From NCBI GenBank assembly GCA_018222345.1, contig JAAFAL010000016.1, positions 1 through 34,580 on the forward strand: 34,580 bases of DNA, in the 5' to 3' direction. Below the pieces are notes generated by a model. The model was not told the DNA's origin. It did no database searches and saw only the letters and a list, made by a program, of their open reading frames with translations. A program made the position numbers and the translations under genes. How positions within the stretch are numbered: the stretch's first letter is position 1; every line of letters starts with the position of its first letter. Positions 23,725 through 34,365 of the stretch are shown here, piece after piece. This stretch comes from a bacterium. Its GTDB lineage: Bacteria; Pseudomonadota; Gammaproteobacteria; Nevskiales; OUC007.

Positions 23725-24636
23725 ATGAACATCAGAATTTGTTTTGCCGCGCTGGCGGCACTTGGATTGGCCGCCTGCGGTAACGGCGACGCGCCTGCCG
23801 AATCTGACGCTGCCGCCACTGCCGCCGCACCCAAGCCGACACTGGTTTACACGGCCATCCCCGATCAGGACGCGCGGCAGTTAGAACAGCGCTTCGCCAT
23901 CGTCACCGATGCACTGGAAGAATCGCTGGGTATCGACGTTAAATACGTACCGGTCAAATCCTATGCCGCGGCCGTCACAGCGTTTGTAAACGACAAAGTG
24001 CAGTTGGCGTGGTTCGGTGGCTTTTCCGGTGTGCAGGCACGCTTGCGCCAGCCCGGTGCGCGCGCTATCGCTCAAGGCGTGGAAGACCCCAACTACCGCA
24101 GCTATCTCATCGCTCACCACAGCACCGGCCTGGAGCGCGCGGACGAATTGCAGGATGCCTTCAAGGGCAAAACCTTCACCTTCGGTTCCAAGGGCTCCAC
24201 TTCGGGCCGGCTGATGCCGGAGTTCTTCATCCGCCAGCATTATGGCGCTGCGCCGGATGAAGTGTTCTCGCGCGTGGGCTTCTCAGGCGACCACAGCCGC
24301 ACCATCCAACTGGTGCAATCCGGTGCCTACGAGCTGGGCGTGCTCGGCTACACCACCTGGGAGAGCGAATCCAAGCGCGGCAACATAGATACCGACAAGG
24401 TCAGCGTCGTTTGGCAATCGCCCGGCTACCCCGATTACCAGTGGACGATCCGCGGCGATGTGGATGAGCGCTTCGGTGCTGGCTTTGCCGACAAGGTGCA
24501 GGCCGCCATCATTGCCATGGACGACCCCGAATTGCTGGGGCGCTTCCCGCGCAGCGGCTTCATCCCTGCCAGCAATGCCGACTTCGAGCCGATCGCCGAA
24601 ACAGCGCGTTCTGTTGGCCTGATCGAAGACAAGTAG
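23725..24636 (+). CDS. PhnD-like ABC transporter binding lipoprotein, putative selenate/oxyanion type
   Basis: 303 residues. The N-terminus MNIRICFAALAALGLAACGNGD has a clear lipobox (LAAC), so it should be membrane-anchored. The mature part is a PhnD-like type II binding protein: YTAIPDQDARQLEQRF, VKYVPVKSYAAAVTAFVNDKVQLAWFGGFSGVQAR, GARAIAQG, FGSKGSTSGRLMPEFF, GYTTWES. This subgroup is labelled in databases as putative selenate ABC transporter binding protein; phosphonate, phosphite or another oxyanion remain possible. Followed after 15 bases by its ATPase. No selD/selA genes are visible to support selenium. Confidence 0.85.
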   Translation: MNIRICFAALAALGLAACGNGDAPAESDAAATAAAPKPTLVYTAIPDQDARQLEQRFAIVTDALEESLGIDVKYVPVKSYAAAVTAFVNDKVQLAWFGGFSGVQARLRQPGARAIAQGVEDPNYRSYLIAHHSTGLERADELQDAFKGKTFTFGSKGSTSGRLMPEFFIRQHYGAAPDEVFSRVGFSGDHSRTIQLVQSGAYELGVLGYTTWESESKRGNIDTDKVSVVWQSPGYPDYQWTIRGDVDERFGAGFADKVQAAIIAMDDPELLGRFPRSGFIPASNADFEPIAETARSVGLIEDK

Positions 24637-24651
24637 CCAGCCAACAACTCC

Positions 24652-25374
24652 ATGCTGCACCTGACCGCCGAGTCGCTGACTGCGCATGGTCAGGTGCTGT
24701 TCACCGGGCTGGACCTCAAGGTTGAGGCCGGTGAGCGAGTGGTGGTGTTGGGTGCCAGCGGCGCCGGCAAGACGACGCTGCTCAATGCCTTGTATCGCCA
24801 CGCTGGGAAAAACGCTGCGCTCATTCCGCAGCCGCACGGCCTAGTCGGCCCGCTGTCGGCCGCGCACAACGTAGCCCTTGGCCGCATTGATCAGGTCAGC
24901 CTGCTGGGTAATTTGCGCAGCTTGCTATGGATGCCGCAGGCCGAGCGCTCGGCCATTCAGGACCAGTTGCTGGCCGTCGATTTGCCTTCGCATTTTGATC
25001 AGCCCGTCGAAACCTTGTCCGGCGGCGAACAATCACGCACCGCCATTGCCCGGGCGCTGTATCGCGGGTCACCGTTGCTGATTGCCGACGAACCCTGCGC
25101 GGCGTTGGATCCCGAGCGCGCCCGCAGCGTGCTAGCGGTGCTGCGCGCGCGCTTCGACACCATCGTTTGCAGCATGCACGACGTGCGCGCCGGGCTGGCG
25201 CTGGCCACCCGCATCATCGGTGTGGCCGATCGCAAGATGGTCTTCGACCAGCCAGTTGGCGATGTCACCGAGGCGCAACTGGATGCGCTGTACAACAACG
25301 GTGACAAATCGCAGTCCAGCGCCGAGCAATCCGAAACCAATCCGCTGGATACCATGCCCCGCGGCTGCATGTAA
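24652..25374 (+). CDS. ABC transporter ATP-binding protein (PhnC-like)
   Basis: 240 residues. Walker A GASGAGKT (34-41), signature LSGGEQ (122-127), Walker B LLIADE (142-147) with D-loop ALD, and the H-loop histidine in SMHD are all present, so it should be active. It powers the import system with the lipoprotein before it and the double permease after it. The last about 25 residues (GDKSQSSAEQSETNPLDTMPRGCM) extend beyond the usual end. The stop TAA is directly followed by the terminal repeat of element copy 2, which separates it from the permease by 239 bases. Confidence 0.9.
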   Translation: MLHLTAESLTAHGQVLFTGLDLKVEAGERVVVLGASGAGKTTLLNALYRHAGKNAALIPQPHGLVGPLSAAHNVALGRIDQVSLLGNLRSLLWMPQAERSAIQDQLLAVDLPSHFDQPVETLSGGEQSRTAIARALYRGSPLLIADEPCAALDPERARSVLAVLRARFDTIVCSMHDVRAGLALATRIIGVADRKMVFDQPVGDVTEAQLDALYNNGDKSQSSAEQSETNPLDTMPRGCM

Positions 25375-25621
25375 GCCCGCATGTTTCACGTGACCGCTCT
25401 CCGGAACTCCTAGGCCGATGAATCTCTGTGAAGGTGCTGGGAGGACTCTGAAGTGCTCACTTTGGATTGTCGCGTCGCTCGTACGGCATCTGACTGGTCT
25501 CGCCCGCCCTGAGCTTGCTCTTCATTCCAAATGTAGCTACGGCTACATTTCTCACTCCAGAGCGGCGCCCAGAACGGTCGATCCGGCGCCAGCTACCGCA
25601 CGCCACGCGAAACATGCGGGC
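25375..25621. repeat. TIR-bounded structured element, copy 2, inside the ABC operon
   Basis: A 247-bp element in the opposite orientation to copy 1. The terminal inverted repeats 25375-25393 (GCCCGCATGTTTCACGTGA) and 25603-25621 match at 17 of 19. Bases 25472-25621 are the conserved half shared with copy 1, and 15 bases near the left end (TTTCACGTGACCGCT) are identical to the matching end of copy 1. The middle (about 25405-25471) is unlike copy 1. A stem AAATGTAGC/GCTACATTT at 25529-25550 closes a TACG loop, a UNCG-type tetraloop when transcribed with the operon. The left end follows the ATPase stop with no gap; the right end contains the ATG of the permease. Confidence 0.8.
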
Positions 25622-27086
25622 TAGCCGCTCCCGGTTTAGTCTGCTGGCCCTGCTGGCCGCCGGGCTACTGCTGCCGTTTGCCGACCTGGCCATCGTCAGC
25701 TCAGACCCCGGCAGCGAGTTCGCCCGCATTGCCGCCGGCTTCGCCACACCCGCGCTGCCCGAATGGCCGGTGCTGCTGAGCGCACTGGGCTATACCTTTG
25801 CGTTTGGCCTGCTAGGCACCTTGGTGGCCGCCCCGTTTGGCCTGCTGATGGCACTGGTGTGGCGCTCGCGCGCTGTGCGCACGGTGGCCGCCAGCATCCG
25901 TGCCATCCACGAACTGTTCTGGGCGCTGATCTTTCTGCACGTGTTCGGGCTGACGCCGCTTACGGGCCTGCTGGCCATTGCCATTCCCTATTCAGGCATC
26001 TTCGGCAAGGTGTTCGCAGAGATTCTGGACGAGCAGCCCGACGATGCCGTGCGCCACTTGCCGCCCGGCACATCGGCCGTCAGCGCACTGCTGTTCGTGC
26101 GCTTGCCGCAGGCGTGGCCGCAACTGCGCAGCTATTTTTTCGCCCGTACTGAATGCGGCATGCGCTCCAGCGCCGTGCTGGGTTTTGTCGGCTTGCCGAC
26201 GCTGGGCTACCACCTGGAATCGGCGCTGTCCTATGGTGCCTATTCCGACGCGGTCGTATTCCTGATGGCGCTGATTTTGTTGATTGGCGCCTTCCGGCTG
26301 GTGGTGCCACCGCGCAGTTGGCTGGTTTGGCTTTTGGTATTGCCGTGGATGATCCCCGGCGAATGGGGTGTGCAAACCACAACGCTGGTGCGGCTGATCA
26401 CGGAAGACTTATGGCCCAGCGCCCTACTGACCGGCGACTGGGCAGACTTGTGGGTGTGGTTCGAGGCGCTCATGGTCGAAGCCTTGCTGCCCGGCCTGTG
26501 GCAGACCATCTTGCTCAGCGTACTCGCCCTGCTGGCCACGGCCGTACTCACGCTGCTGATCTGGCCCATCGCCATCCGCATGGTGGCCGGGCGCACCGGG
26601 CAAGCCGGTGGGCATGCGGCATTCCTGGTGTTCCGCGCCACGCCGGAGTATCTGCTGGCCTACCTGTTCCTGCTGCTGTGGGGGCCGTCCATGCTGCCGG
26701 CCATCGTCGCGCTGATGTTGCACAACGCCGGCATCATCGCCTTCTTGCTGGCACGCACCGCCGACCGCCTGCCGCGCCGCCTGGATGCCCCGCGTGGCCT
26801 GCGCGACTACCTGTGGAACAGCCTGCCCCGGCTCTACGGCCCGTTCCTCGCCTACTTGTTCTACCGCTGGGAAATCATCCTGCGCGAATCGTCGGTAGTC
26901 GGCATCCTGGGCATTGCCACGCTGGGCTTCTATGTTGATTCCGCGCTGGCCGAATTGCGGCTGGACAAGCTGTTACCGCTACTGATCGGCACGGTGTTGC
27001 TCAATGTCGCGGTCGATATCGCTTCACGCAGGCTGCGGCATTACCTGCAACTGGATGGCAAGCGAGGCACCGTCTCATTCAGCTAG
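25614..27086 (+). CDS. Double-domain ABC permease (PhnE-like tandem)
   Basis: 490 residues from ATG 25614; the frame is open back into the element. Two permease units are fused: about 50-240 (FGLLGTLVAAPFGLLMALVWRS, coupling region EILDEQPDDAVRHLPPGTSAVSALLFVRLPQAWPQ) and about 285-480 (TILLSVLALLATAVLTLLIWP, then LRDYLWNSLPRLYGPFLAYLFYRWEIILRESSVVGILG). A normal importer uses two PhnE copies, so this single protein can serve as the whole membrane channel. No Shine-Dalgarno is seen before the ATG, which lies within the terminal repeat of element copy 2; the true start or its translation may depend on the element. Confidence 0.87.
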   Translation: MRASRSRFSLLALLAAGLLLPFADLAIVSSDPGSEFARIAAGFATPALPEWPVLLSALGYTFAFGLLGTLVAAPFGLLMALVWRSRAVRTVAASIRAIHELFWALIFLHVFGLTPLTGLLAIAIPYSGIFGKVFAEILDEQPDDAVRHLPPGTSAVSALLFVRLPQAWPQLRSYFFARTECGMRSSAVLGFVGLPTLGYHLESALSYGAYSDAVVFLMALILLIGAFRLVVPPRSWLVWLLVLPWMIPGEWGVQTTTLVRLITEDLWPSALLTGDWADLWVWFEALMVEALLPGLWQTILLSVLALLATAVLTLLIWPIAIRMVAGRTGQAGGHAAFLVFRATPEYLLAYLFLLLWGPSMLPAIVALMLHNAGIIAFLLARTADRLPRRLDAPRGLRDYLWNSLPRLYGPFLAYLFYRWEIILRESSVVGILGIATLGFYVDSALAELRLDKLLPLLIGTVLLNVAVDIASRRLRHYLQLDGKRGTVSFS

Positions 27087-27103
27087 TCGAGATTTAATGG
27101 CGG

Positions 27104-27448
27104 CTAGGCGCTCAAAATCACATCAAAGCCGCCCCAAATCATCCGCTTGCCGTCAAACGGGAAGTCTTGCGGCATGTCCGGGTCTTGCATGATCTTCGCC
27201 CAGCCCGCGTCGCGCGCAGCCTTGGATTCCCAGGCAATCCAAGACATCACCACAGTCTCGTCCGGCTTGCGCATCACTGCCGTGTGTAGCGAATTGACCT
27301 CGCCTTCGGGCACGTCATCACCCCAGCATTCGGTGAGTGACAGCGCGCCATGTTTTTTGAACACCTTCGCAGCCTCTTCGGCATGCGCCTTGTAGGCGAC
27401 TTTGTTGGCAGTCGGCACGGCAGCGACTACACCATCGACATAATTCAT
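27104..27448 (-). CDS. DUF1428 domain-containing protein (YbaA-like)
   Basis: 114 residues, start ATG 27448 with a good ribosome site (AGGAG). The sequence MNYVDGVVAAVPTANKVAYKAHAEEAAKVFKKHGALSLTECWGDDVPEGEVNSLHTAV and the end FPFDGKRMIWGGFDVIL are characteristic of DUF1428, small proteins with a ferredoxin-like (dimeric alpha+beta barrel) fold related to YbaA of E. coli. Function is unknown. It converges with the permease gene (17 bases apart) and is divergent from the DUF4345 gene across 139 bp. Confidence 0.9.
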   Translation of the reverse strand: MNYVDGVVAAVPTANKVAYKAHAEEAAKVFKKHGALSLTECWGDDVPEGEVNSLHTAVMRKPDETVVMSWIAWESKAARDAGWAKIMQDPDMPQDFPFDGKRMIWGGFDVILSA

Positions 27449-27587
27449 GATCGGCTCCTGTTTTTGTCTTGTTTGATGTATCCGGCGCCGCGGTGGCCTG
27501 CGCGCTGGCGGCGTGGCGACAGCATAATGGCAAACCTATAGGCTGCGGGTATCACATCGTTGCCGAAGGCAACATCGGAGACACCAG

Positions 27588-27971
27588 ATGATCTACGACG
27601 ACTTGATTCGGCAACTACTGCTAGGCGCCACAGGGGTGGTGTTTCTGGCTTTCGCGCTTTGGACGCTGGTCAAGGCCGACGCGTTCGCGGCAGTGCTTGG
27701 CTACAAGCTGGACAGCAACAACAGCGTTAGCGAGTTCCACGCCATCTATCTGGGCGTGTTCGTGGCACAAGCCATCCTCTGCATGGTCGCCGCGTTGCGC
27801 GTGCAAGATGCGCTGATCGGCGATCTTGTCGCCATTTTTCTGCTCAGCCAACCCGCCGGGCGCGTGATTGCCGCCATCAAGCGCGGCTGGCCATCCGGTT
27901 TGATGGCGCTGCTATTCGGTGTAGAAATCGTTGCCGGGTTGCTGGTCCTCGGCGTTCGCCCGACGGCCTAG
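27588..27971 (+). CDS. DUF4345-like small membrane protein
   Basis: 127 residues with four hydrophobic segments (about 10-28, 49-67, 70-86 and 101-122), the pattern of DUF4345 proteins. The conserved-looking segment NSVSEFHAIYLGVFVAQAILCMVAA links helices 1 and 2. Function is unknown. The start ATG has CGGAG seven bases before it, and a small GTTGCC/GGCAAC hairpin (27559-27573) lies just before that ribosome site. It converges with glmS, only 3 bases apart. Confidence 0.72.
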   Translation: MIYDDLIRQLLLGATGVVFLAFALWTLVKADAFAAVLGYKLDSNNSVSEFHAIYLGVFVAQAILCMVAALRVQDALIGDLVAIFLLSQPAGRVIAAIKRGWPSGLMALLFGVEIVAGLLVLGVRPTA

Positions 27972-27974
27972 CCG

Positions 27975-29804
27975 CTACTCCACCGTAACCGACTTGGCCA
28001 AGTTTCGAGGCTGGTCAACATCCGTGCCCTTGAGCACGGCAACGTGATAACTGAGCAATTGCAGCGGCACGGTATAGACGATGGGCGCGATGCTGTCGTC
28101 GCAGGCCGGCATGCCGAACACGGTGTAGCCGTCTTCCTGATGCAGGCCGGTGCCGTCATCGGCAAAAACATACAGCTTGCCGCCGCGGGCGCGAACGACT
28201 TCCATGTTGCTTTTTAGCTTGTCGAGTAAGCCGTCTTTGGGCGCTACAACAACCACGGGCATGTCTTCATCAATGAGTGCCAGCGGGCCGTGCTTGAGCT
28301 CGCCGGCGGCATAGGCCTCGGCGTGGATGTAGCTGATTTCTTTAAGTTTTAGTGCGCCTTCCATGGCAATTGGCCACATCGGGCCGCGGCCCAGGAACAG
28401 GGTGTGGTGCTTTTCGGCAAACTGTTCGGCCAGGCGCTTGATGGCCTCGTCCATTTTCAGCACGTCTTCGATACGCGCCGCCAAGCTGTGCAATTGTTTG
28501 ACGATGCCGGCTTCGCGCTGCGCGTCCAAGCCGCGATGGCGGCCAAGCATGAGCGCAAACAGCAACATGGCAACCAACTGGGTGGTGAAGGCTTTGGTGC
28601 TGGCTACGCCGATCTCCGGGCCGGCTTGCGTCATCAGCGCCAGGTCGGACTCGCGCACCATGGAGCTGTGGCTGGTGTTGCACAACGTCAGGCTCGCCAC
28701 ATAACCGGAGCGCTTGGCAAGGCGCAGCGCCTCCAGCGTGTCGGCTGTTTCGCCCGACTGTGACAAGGTGACGAACAAGGTGCCCGGGGGCACGACTACT
28801 TTGCGATAGCGGTACTCGCTAGCCAGCTCCACTTGCACCGGCAGGCCGGTGAGGTTTTCTAGCCAGTATTTACCCACCAAGCCAGCGTGAAAACTGGTGC
28901 CGCAGGCAACGATATGCACGCCTTGAACTTGCGGCAGCAGCTCGCTGGCGCGTGGGCCCAAGCTTTCGGGCAGCACGGCATCTTGCTTGACGCGGCCTTG
29001 CAAGGTGTTGGTTACGGCCTGCGGCTGCTCGAAGATTTCCTTAGCCATGTAGTGGCGGAAGCTGCCGCGGTCGGCGGCACCGGCGCGCACGGCAATTTCG
29101 TGTTCCTCGCGCTGCACTTGCTGGCCATTGGCGTCGATGATGCGCACGGCGTCGCGGGTGATCTCGGCGACATCGCCTTCTTCCAAAAAGATGAAGCGCT
29201 GGGTGACGGGCAGCAAGGCGGCAATATCGGAGGCAGCAAAGTGCTCACCAATGCCAATACCGATGACCAACGGCGAGCCCATGCGCGCGACCACCAGGCG
29301 GTCAGGGCTTTCGGCATCAGCCACGGCCAAGCCATAGGCGCCGGTCAGCGTACCCACGACCGTGCGAACCGCGTCCAGCAAACTGGCATTTTTGCTTAGC
29401 GCACCGTGGATCAGGTGGGCAATAACCTCGCTGTCGGTCTCCGATGCAATGCTGTAGCCCTGCCCACGCACATCGTTGCGCAGCGGCGCGTGGTTTTCGA
29501 TGATGCCGTTGTGCACCACGGCCAAACGGCCGGACGACACATGCGGATGGGTGTTGGCTTCGGTGACCGCACCATGTGTGGCCCAGCGGGTGTGGGCAAT
29601 GCCGGTTTTGCCGCTGGCGGGCTCGGCTTTCAGGCTGGCCTCGAGCTGCGCCACCTTGCCGACGCAGCGGCGCTGGTGAAGCGCGCCATCTGCCAGCACA
29701 GCCAAGCCGGCCGAGTCGTATCCGCGGTATTCCAAGCGGTGCAGGCCTTCGACCAGAATCGGGACCACATTGCGCTGCGCGACTGCGCCGACGATGCCGC
29801 ACAT
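27975..29804 (-). CDS. glmS: Glutamine-fructose-6-phosphate aminotransferase
   Basis: 609 residues, full length. It converts fructose-6-phosphate and glutamine to glucosamine-6-phosphate, the first step of UDP-GlcNAc synthesis for cell wall and LPS. The N-terminal glutaminase uses Cys2 ([27 protein letters not shown]), and two SIS sugar isomerase domains follow ([71 protein letters not shown]), ending [12 protein letters not shown]. It sits downstream of glmU, separated by a hairpin repeat. Its Shine-Dalgarno GGGAGG lies at the edge of that repeat. No glmS ribozyme is seen. Confidence 0.97.
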   Translation of the reverse strand: MCGIVGAVAQRNVVPILVEGLHRLEYRGYDSAGLAVLADGALHQRRCVGKVAQLEASLKAEPASGKTGIAHTRWATHGAVTEANTHPHVSSGRLAVVHNGIIENHAPLRNDVRGQGYSIASETDSEVIAHLIHGALSKNASLLDAVRTVVGTLTGAYGLAVADAESPDRLVVARMGSPLVIGIGIGEHFAASDIAALLPVTQRFIFLEEGDVAEITRDAVRIIDANGQQVQREEHEIAVRAGAADRGSFRHYMAKEIFEQPQAVTNTLQGRVKQDAVLPESLGPRASELLPQVQGVHIVACGTSFHAGLVGKYWLENLTGLPVQVELASEYRYRKVVVPPGTLFVTLSQSGETADTLEALRLAKRSGYVASLTLCNTSHSSMVRESDLALMTQAGPEIGVASTKAFTTQLVAMLLFALMLGRHRGLDAQREAGIVKQLHSLAARIEDVLKMDEAIKRLAEQFAEKHHTLFLGRGPMWPIAMEGALKLKEISYIHAEAYAAGELKHGPLALIDEDMPVVVVAPKDGLLDKLKSNMEVVRARGGKLYVFADDGTGLHQEDGYTVFGMPACDDSIAPIVYTVPLQLLSYHVAVLKGTDVDQPRNLAKSVTVE

Positions 29805-29812
29805 TAGCGCTG

Positions 29813-29931
29813 CCTCCCCTCACCCCAACCCCTCTCCCCGTGGGAGAGGGGCTCAAAGGCTTTGGCGAAACGCATCACGGATTCGTATCGAGTTCCGCTC
29901 TCCCGCGTGGGAGAGGGGTCAGGGGTGAGGG
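29813..29931. repeat. Dispersed hairpin repeat between glmU and glmS
   Basis: The outer arms CCCTCACCCC and GGGGTGAGGG form an inverted repeat over about 115 bases, with two inner hairpins (CCTCTCCCCGTGGGAGAGG and CTCTCCCGCGTGGGAGAG). It is the third member of the type at 1765 and 17285. It fills the 136-bp glmU-glmS gap, so it is transcribed if the genes share a message and could be an RNase processing or attenuation site. Confidence 0.75.
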
Positions 29932-29940
29932 CATCAACGA

Positions 29941-31317
29941 TCATGACTTGTCCTTGCTCGGCCGGTTCCAGCCGTCAATGCTTTTTTGACCGCGCGCGCG
30001 GCAGATGGTCAATGCGTCAGCCGGAGCGTCCTTGGTGATGGTCGAGCCTGCAGCAACGTAGGCGCGCTCGCCCAGAGTCACTGGCGCCACCAACTGGCTA
30101 TCGGTGCCCACAAATGCGTCATCGCCAATGACTGTCGGGTGCTTGTTCACACCGTCATAGTTGCACGTAATCACACCGGCCGAAATATTCACCCGCTTGC
30201 CCACCGTGGCGTCACCCAAGTAGGCCAAGTGGCCCGCCTTGGCGCCCTCGTCCAAAACGGCTTTTTTCGTTTCAACGAAGTTGCCGATCTTGTTCTGGCC
30301 TTTAAGCACGCTGCCCGGGCGTAAGCGCGCGAAGGGGCCGATTTGGCAGTCCGGGCCAATGTCAGAATCTTCGATTACGGTGTTAGCGTGCACCACCGAG
30401 CCGGCGGCAACTGTCGCGTTGCGGATGTAGCAGTTGGGGCCAACACGGACGTTGTCGCCCAAACTGACATCACCTTCCAGGACTGCGTTGATATCGATAA
30501 AGACATCTCGCCCGGCGCTGACGACGCCCCGCACGTCGAGGCGCGCCGGGTCGGCCAAGGTCACGCCCGCTGCCAGAAGAGCATCTGCAGCACGCTGCTG
30601 AGTTGCGCGCTCGGCCTTTGCCAATTGAGCGCGGTTATTCACACCAGCAACCTCAGCTTCACTGTCGGCAACCACGCCCGCGACAGCCACCCCATCGCCC
30701 ACAGCCATGGCGACAATGTCGGTCAAGTAGTACTCGCCTTGGGCGTTGTCGTTGCCCAATCGGCCGAGCCATTCGGCAAATTTGTCGGCGCGCCCGGCAA
30801 GCAATCCGGTGTTGACCTCCTTGATTGCACGCTGCGTCTCGCTAGCATCTTTGTGCTCGACAATTGCGGTTACATGCCCAGCGTTGTTACGAACGACGCG
30901 GCCGTAACCAACGGGGTCGGCCGCGTTCACGCTGAGCAACGCGCAACCGGATTCGGATGCGTCGAGCAGGCCGCGCAGCGTTACGGGGCGCACCAACGGC
31001 ACGTCGCCGTATAACACCAAAACCCGTGCATCATTCGGAATGGCGGGCATGGCCTGCTGCACGGCATGGCCCGTGCCCAATTGCTCGGTTTGCGTGACCC
31101 AAGTCACGTCGGAGCCAGCAAACGCTGCTCGCACAGCATCGGCGCCGTGGCCAACAACGACATGAATGTGTGCTGGCTCTAGAGCTTGCGCACTGTCGAT
31201 CACGTGCGCGAGTAGCGGCCGCCCCGCCAAGGGCTGCAACACCTTTGGCAAAGCGCTGCGCATGCGCGTGCCCTGCCCGGCGGCCAGAATAATGATGTGC
31301 AGGGGGGCCTTGTTCAT
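29941..31317 (-). CDS. glmU: Bifunctional UDP-GlcNAc pyrophosphorylase / GlcN-1-P acetyltransferase
   Basis: 458 residues, full length. The N-terminal half (1-230) is the uridyltransferase with LAAGQGTRMRSALPKVLQPLAGRPLL and the YGDVPL metal site. The C-terminal half (about 250-458) is a left-handed beta helix of hexapeptide repeats (VRVGPNCYIRNATVAAGSVVHANTVIEDSDIG) with the acetyltransferase site around GNFVETKKAVLDEGAKAGHLAYLGDA. It makes UDP-GlcNAc in two steps after GlmS and GlmM. It lies directly after atpC (56 bases), the usual gammaproteobacterial order. Confidence 0.97.
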   Translation of the reverse strand: MNKAPLHIIILAAGQGTRMRSALPKVLQPLAGRPLLAHVIDSAQALEPAHIHVVVGHGADAVRAAFAGSDVTWVTQTEQLGTGHAVQQAMPAIPNDARVLVLYGDVPLVRPVTLRGLLDASESGCALLSVNAADPVGYGRVVRNNAGHVTAIVEHKDASETQRAIKEVNTGLLAGRADKFAEWLGRLGNDNAQGEYYLTDIVAMAVGDGVAVAGVVADSEAEVAGVNNRAQLAKAERATQQRAADALLAAGVTLADPARLDVRGVVSAGRDVFIDINAVLEGDVSLGDNVRVGPNCYIRNATVAAGSVVHANTVIEDSDIGPDCQIGPFARLRPGSVLKGQNKIGNFVETKKAVLDEGAKAGHLAYLGDATVGKRVNISAGVITCNYDGVNKHPTVIGDDAFVGTDSQLVAPVTLGERAYVAAGSTITKDAPADALTICRARGQKSIDGWNRPSKDKS

Positions 31318-31373
31318 GCCGCAGATTCTAGCGATTTAGACTGGCACGTATGCGCCAAGCATCAAATTCGCGC

Positions 31374-31787
31374 TCAGCGATTGCCCTTGAGCTTTTTGAG
31401 CAGATGCAACCGCGCCGCGGCTTCCGCCAATTCGGCCTGCGCACGTGCGATGTCGATTTCGGCGTTGGCGTTTTCTACCGCTTCTTTGGCGCGCTGCTCG
31501 GCTTCGACCGCAGCGGCCTCGTCCAAGTCCGCCGCGCGCGCGGCGGTGTCCGCCATCACAGTCACAACATACGGTTGAATCTCAAGAACGCCGCTGCCGA
31601 CAAAGAACGATTGTTCGTCGCCATCGAGCTTGCGCACGCGGACTTCGCCCGGCTTCAAACGCGTCAGCAGTGGGGCGTGACGGGGGGCAATGCCTACCTC
31701 GCCCATCTCGGCCGAGGCGAACACCATGGCGGCCGCGCCCGAAAAAATCTCGCCTTCGGCACTGACAATGTCAACGTGTAATTCCAT
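31374..31787 (-). CDS. atpC: ATP synthase epsilon subunit
   Basis: 137 residues from ATG 31787, with GGAG before it; a start six residues earlier is less likely. The N-terminal beta sandwich (MELHVDIVSAEGEIFSGAAAMVFASAEMGEVGIAPRHAPLLTRLKPGEVRV) is complete. The C-terminal helical hairpin, which can block ATP hydrolysis, follows (about 90-137, alanine and glutamate rich). It is the last atp gene, 54 bases after atpD. Confidence 0.95.
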   Translation of the reverse strand: MELHVDIVSAEGEIFSGAAAMVFASAEMGEVGIAPRHAPLLTRLKPGEVRVRKLDGDEQSFFVGSGVLEIQPYVVTVMADTAARAADLDEAAAVEAEQRAKEAVENANAEIDIARAQAELAEAAARLHLLKKLKGNR

Positions 31788-31841
31788 AGCGTGCTCCGCG
31801 TCCAATGCTGCGATGCGCGGCGCCTAGCGCCGCGCTATCCG

Positions 31842-33331
<1,490 letters not shown>

Positions 33332-33346
33332 CAAAAAATAGTGCCG

Positions 33347-34207
33347 TTAAACAGCGGCCGCGCCACCCACGATCTCAGCGAGCTCTTGCGTGATCGCAGC
33401 CTGGCGGGCTTTGTTGTACTCGAGCTGCAGGTCATCAATGATGTTTCCAGCGTTATCGCTGGCGCTCTTCATTGCGACCATGCGCGCGGCCATCTCACAA
33501 GCAACGTTTTCTACAACGCCGCCATAAACTTGCGACTCGACGTAGCGCATCAACACGCCGTCGAGCAGGTCTTCGGCACTGGGCTCGTAGATGTAGTCCC
33601 AGTGGTCGAGCAGGCCTTCGTCGTCCAGCGGCGGCACGGGTAGCAACTGCGCCGCTTCCGGGCTCTGCGTCATGGTGTTAACAAAGGTGTTGTGCACCAA
33701 CACCAACTTGTCGATTTCGCCGTCACGATACTTGTCGAGCATCACCTTGATAGGGCCAACCAAGTCGTTCATATGCGGCTTGTCGCCAAGGTTCGAGACC
33801 TCGGCCACGATATTGCCACCCATGCGCTTGAAAAAACTCAGGGCTTTGCTACCGACCAGCACCAAATCAACTTCGGCGCCCATCTCTTTTGCCGCCTTGA
33901 ACTCACCCAATGCCTTGCGGAACAGGTTGATATTCAAACCGCCACACAGTCCGCGGTCGGTGGACACCACCATCAAGCCCACGCGCGTCACATCGCGCTC
34001 GACCATGAACGGGTGCTTGTAGTCGGGGTTGGCCTGCGCCAGATGCCCGATGGTGCGACGGATACGCTCGGCATACGGACGCGCCGCAGCCATGCGGTCT
34101 TGGGCCTTGCGCATTTTGCTGGCCGCGACCATTTCCATCGCCTTGGTGATCTTTTGCGTGTTTTTAACGCTCTTGATCTTGGTCTTGATTTCTTTTCCGA
34201 CTGCCAT
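33347..34207 (-). CDS. atpG: ATP synthase gamma subunit
   Basis: 286 residues. The N-terminal helix [39 protein letters not shown] and the C-terminal helix [44 protein letters not shown] are the conserved rotor coiled coil. The middle holds [15 protein letters not shown]. It is the central stalk that couples proton flow to catalysis in the alpha-beta ring. It lies 158 bp after atpA, a gap in which I see no clear feature. Confidence 0.97.
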   Translation of the reverse strand: MAVGKEIKTKIKSVKNTQKITKAMEMVAASKMRKAQDRMAAARPYAERIRRTIGHLAQANPDYKHPFMVERDVTRVGLMVVSTDRGLCGGLNINLFRKALGEFKAAKEMGAEVDLVLVGSKALSFFKRMGGNIVAEVSNLGDKPHMNDLVGPIKVMLDKYRDGEIDKLVLVHNTFVNTMTQSPEAAQLLPVPPLDDEGLLDHWDYIYEPSAEDLLDGVLMRYVESQVYGGVVENVACEMAARMVAMKSASDNAGNIIDDLQLEYNKARQAAITQELAEIVGGAAAV

Positions 34208-34365
34208 TGGTACTACCGTTGGGGCAAGTGAGTGCTGTCTTCAGGCTGCGCGGCGCAATCAGGTTGAATGCGGCTGCGCTGAGTCCATGAACACGTGTCA
34301 GTTGCCTTGATTGATTGGTCTCCCGGTTAGTTTCGGATTGCCTGACTGGAAAGTGCTAAAAAAGA

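Noticed and set aside
25375-25621. Element as a known insertion sequence with a clear target-site duplication
   Set aside because: No transposase is present, and the flanks show at most a TA or TAG, too short to call a duplication.
29805-29940. glmS ribozyme or riboswitch before glmS
   Set aside because: The region is occupied by a dispersed hairpin repeat, and no ribozyme core was seen.
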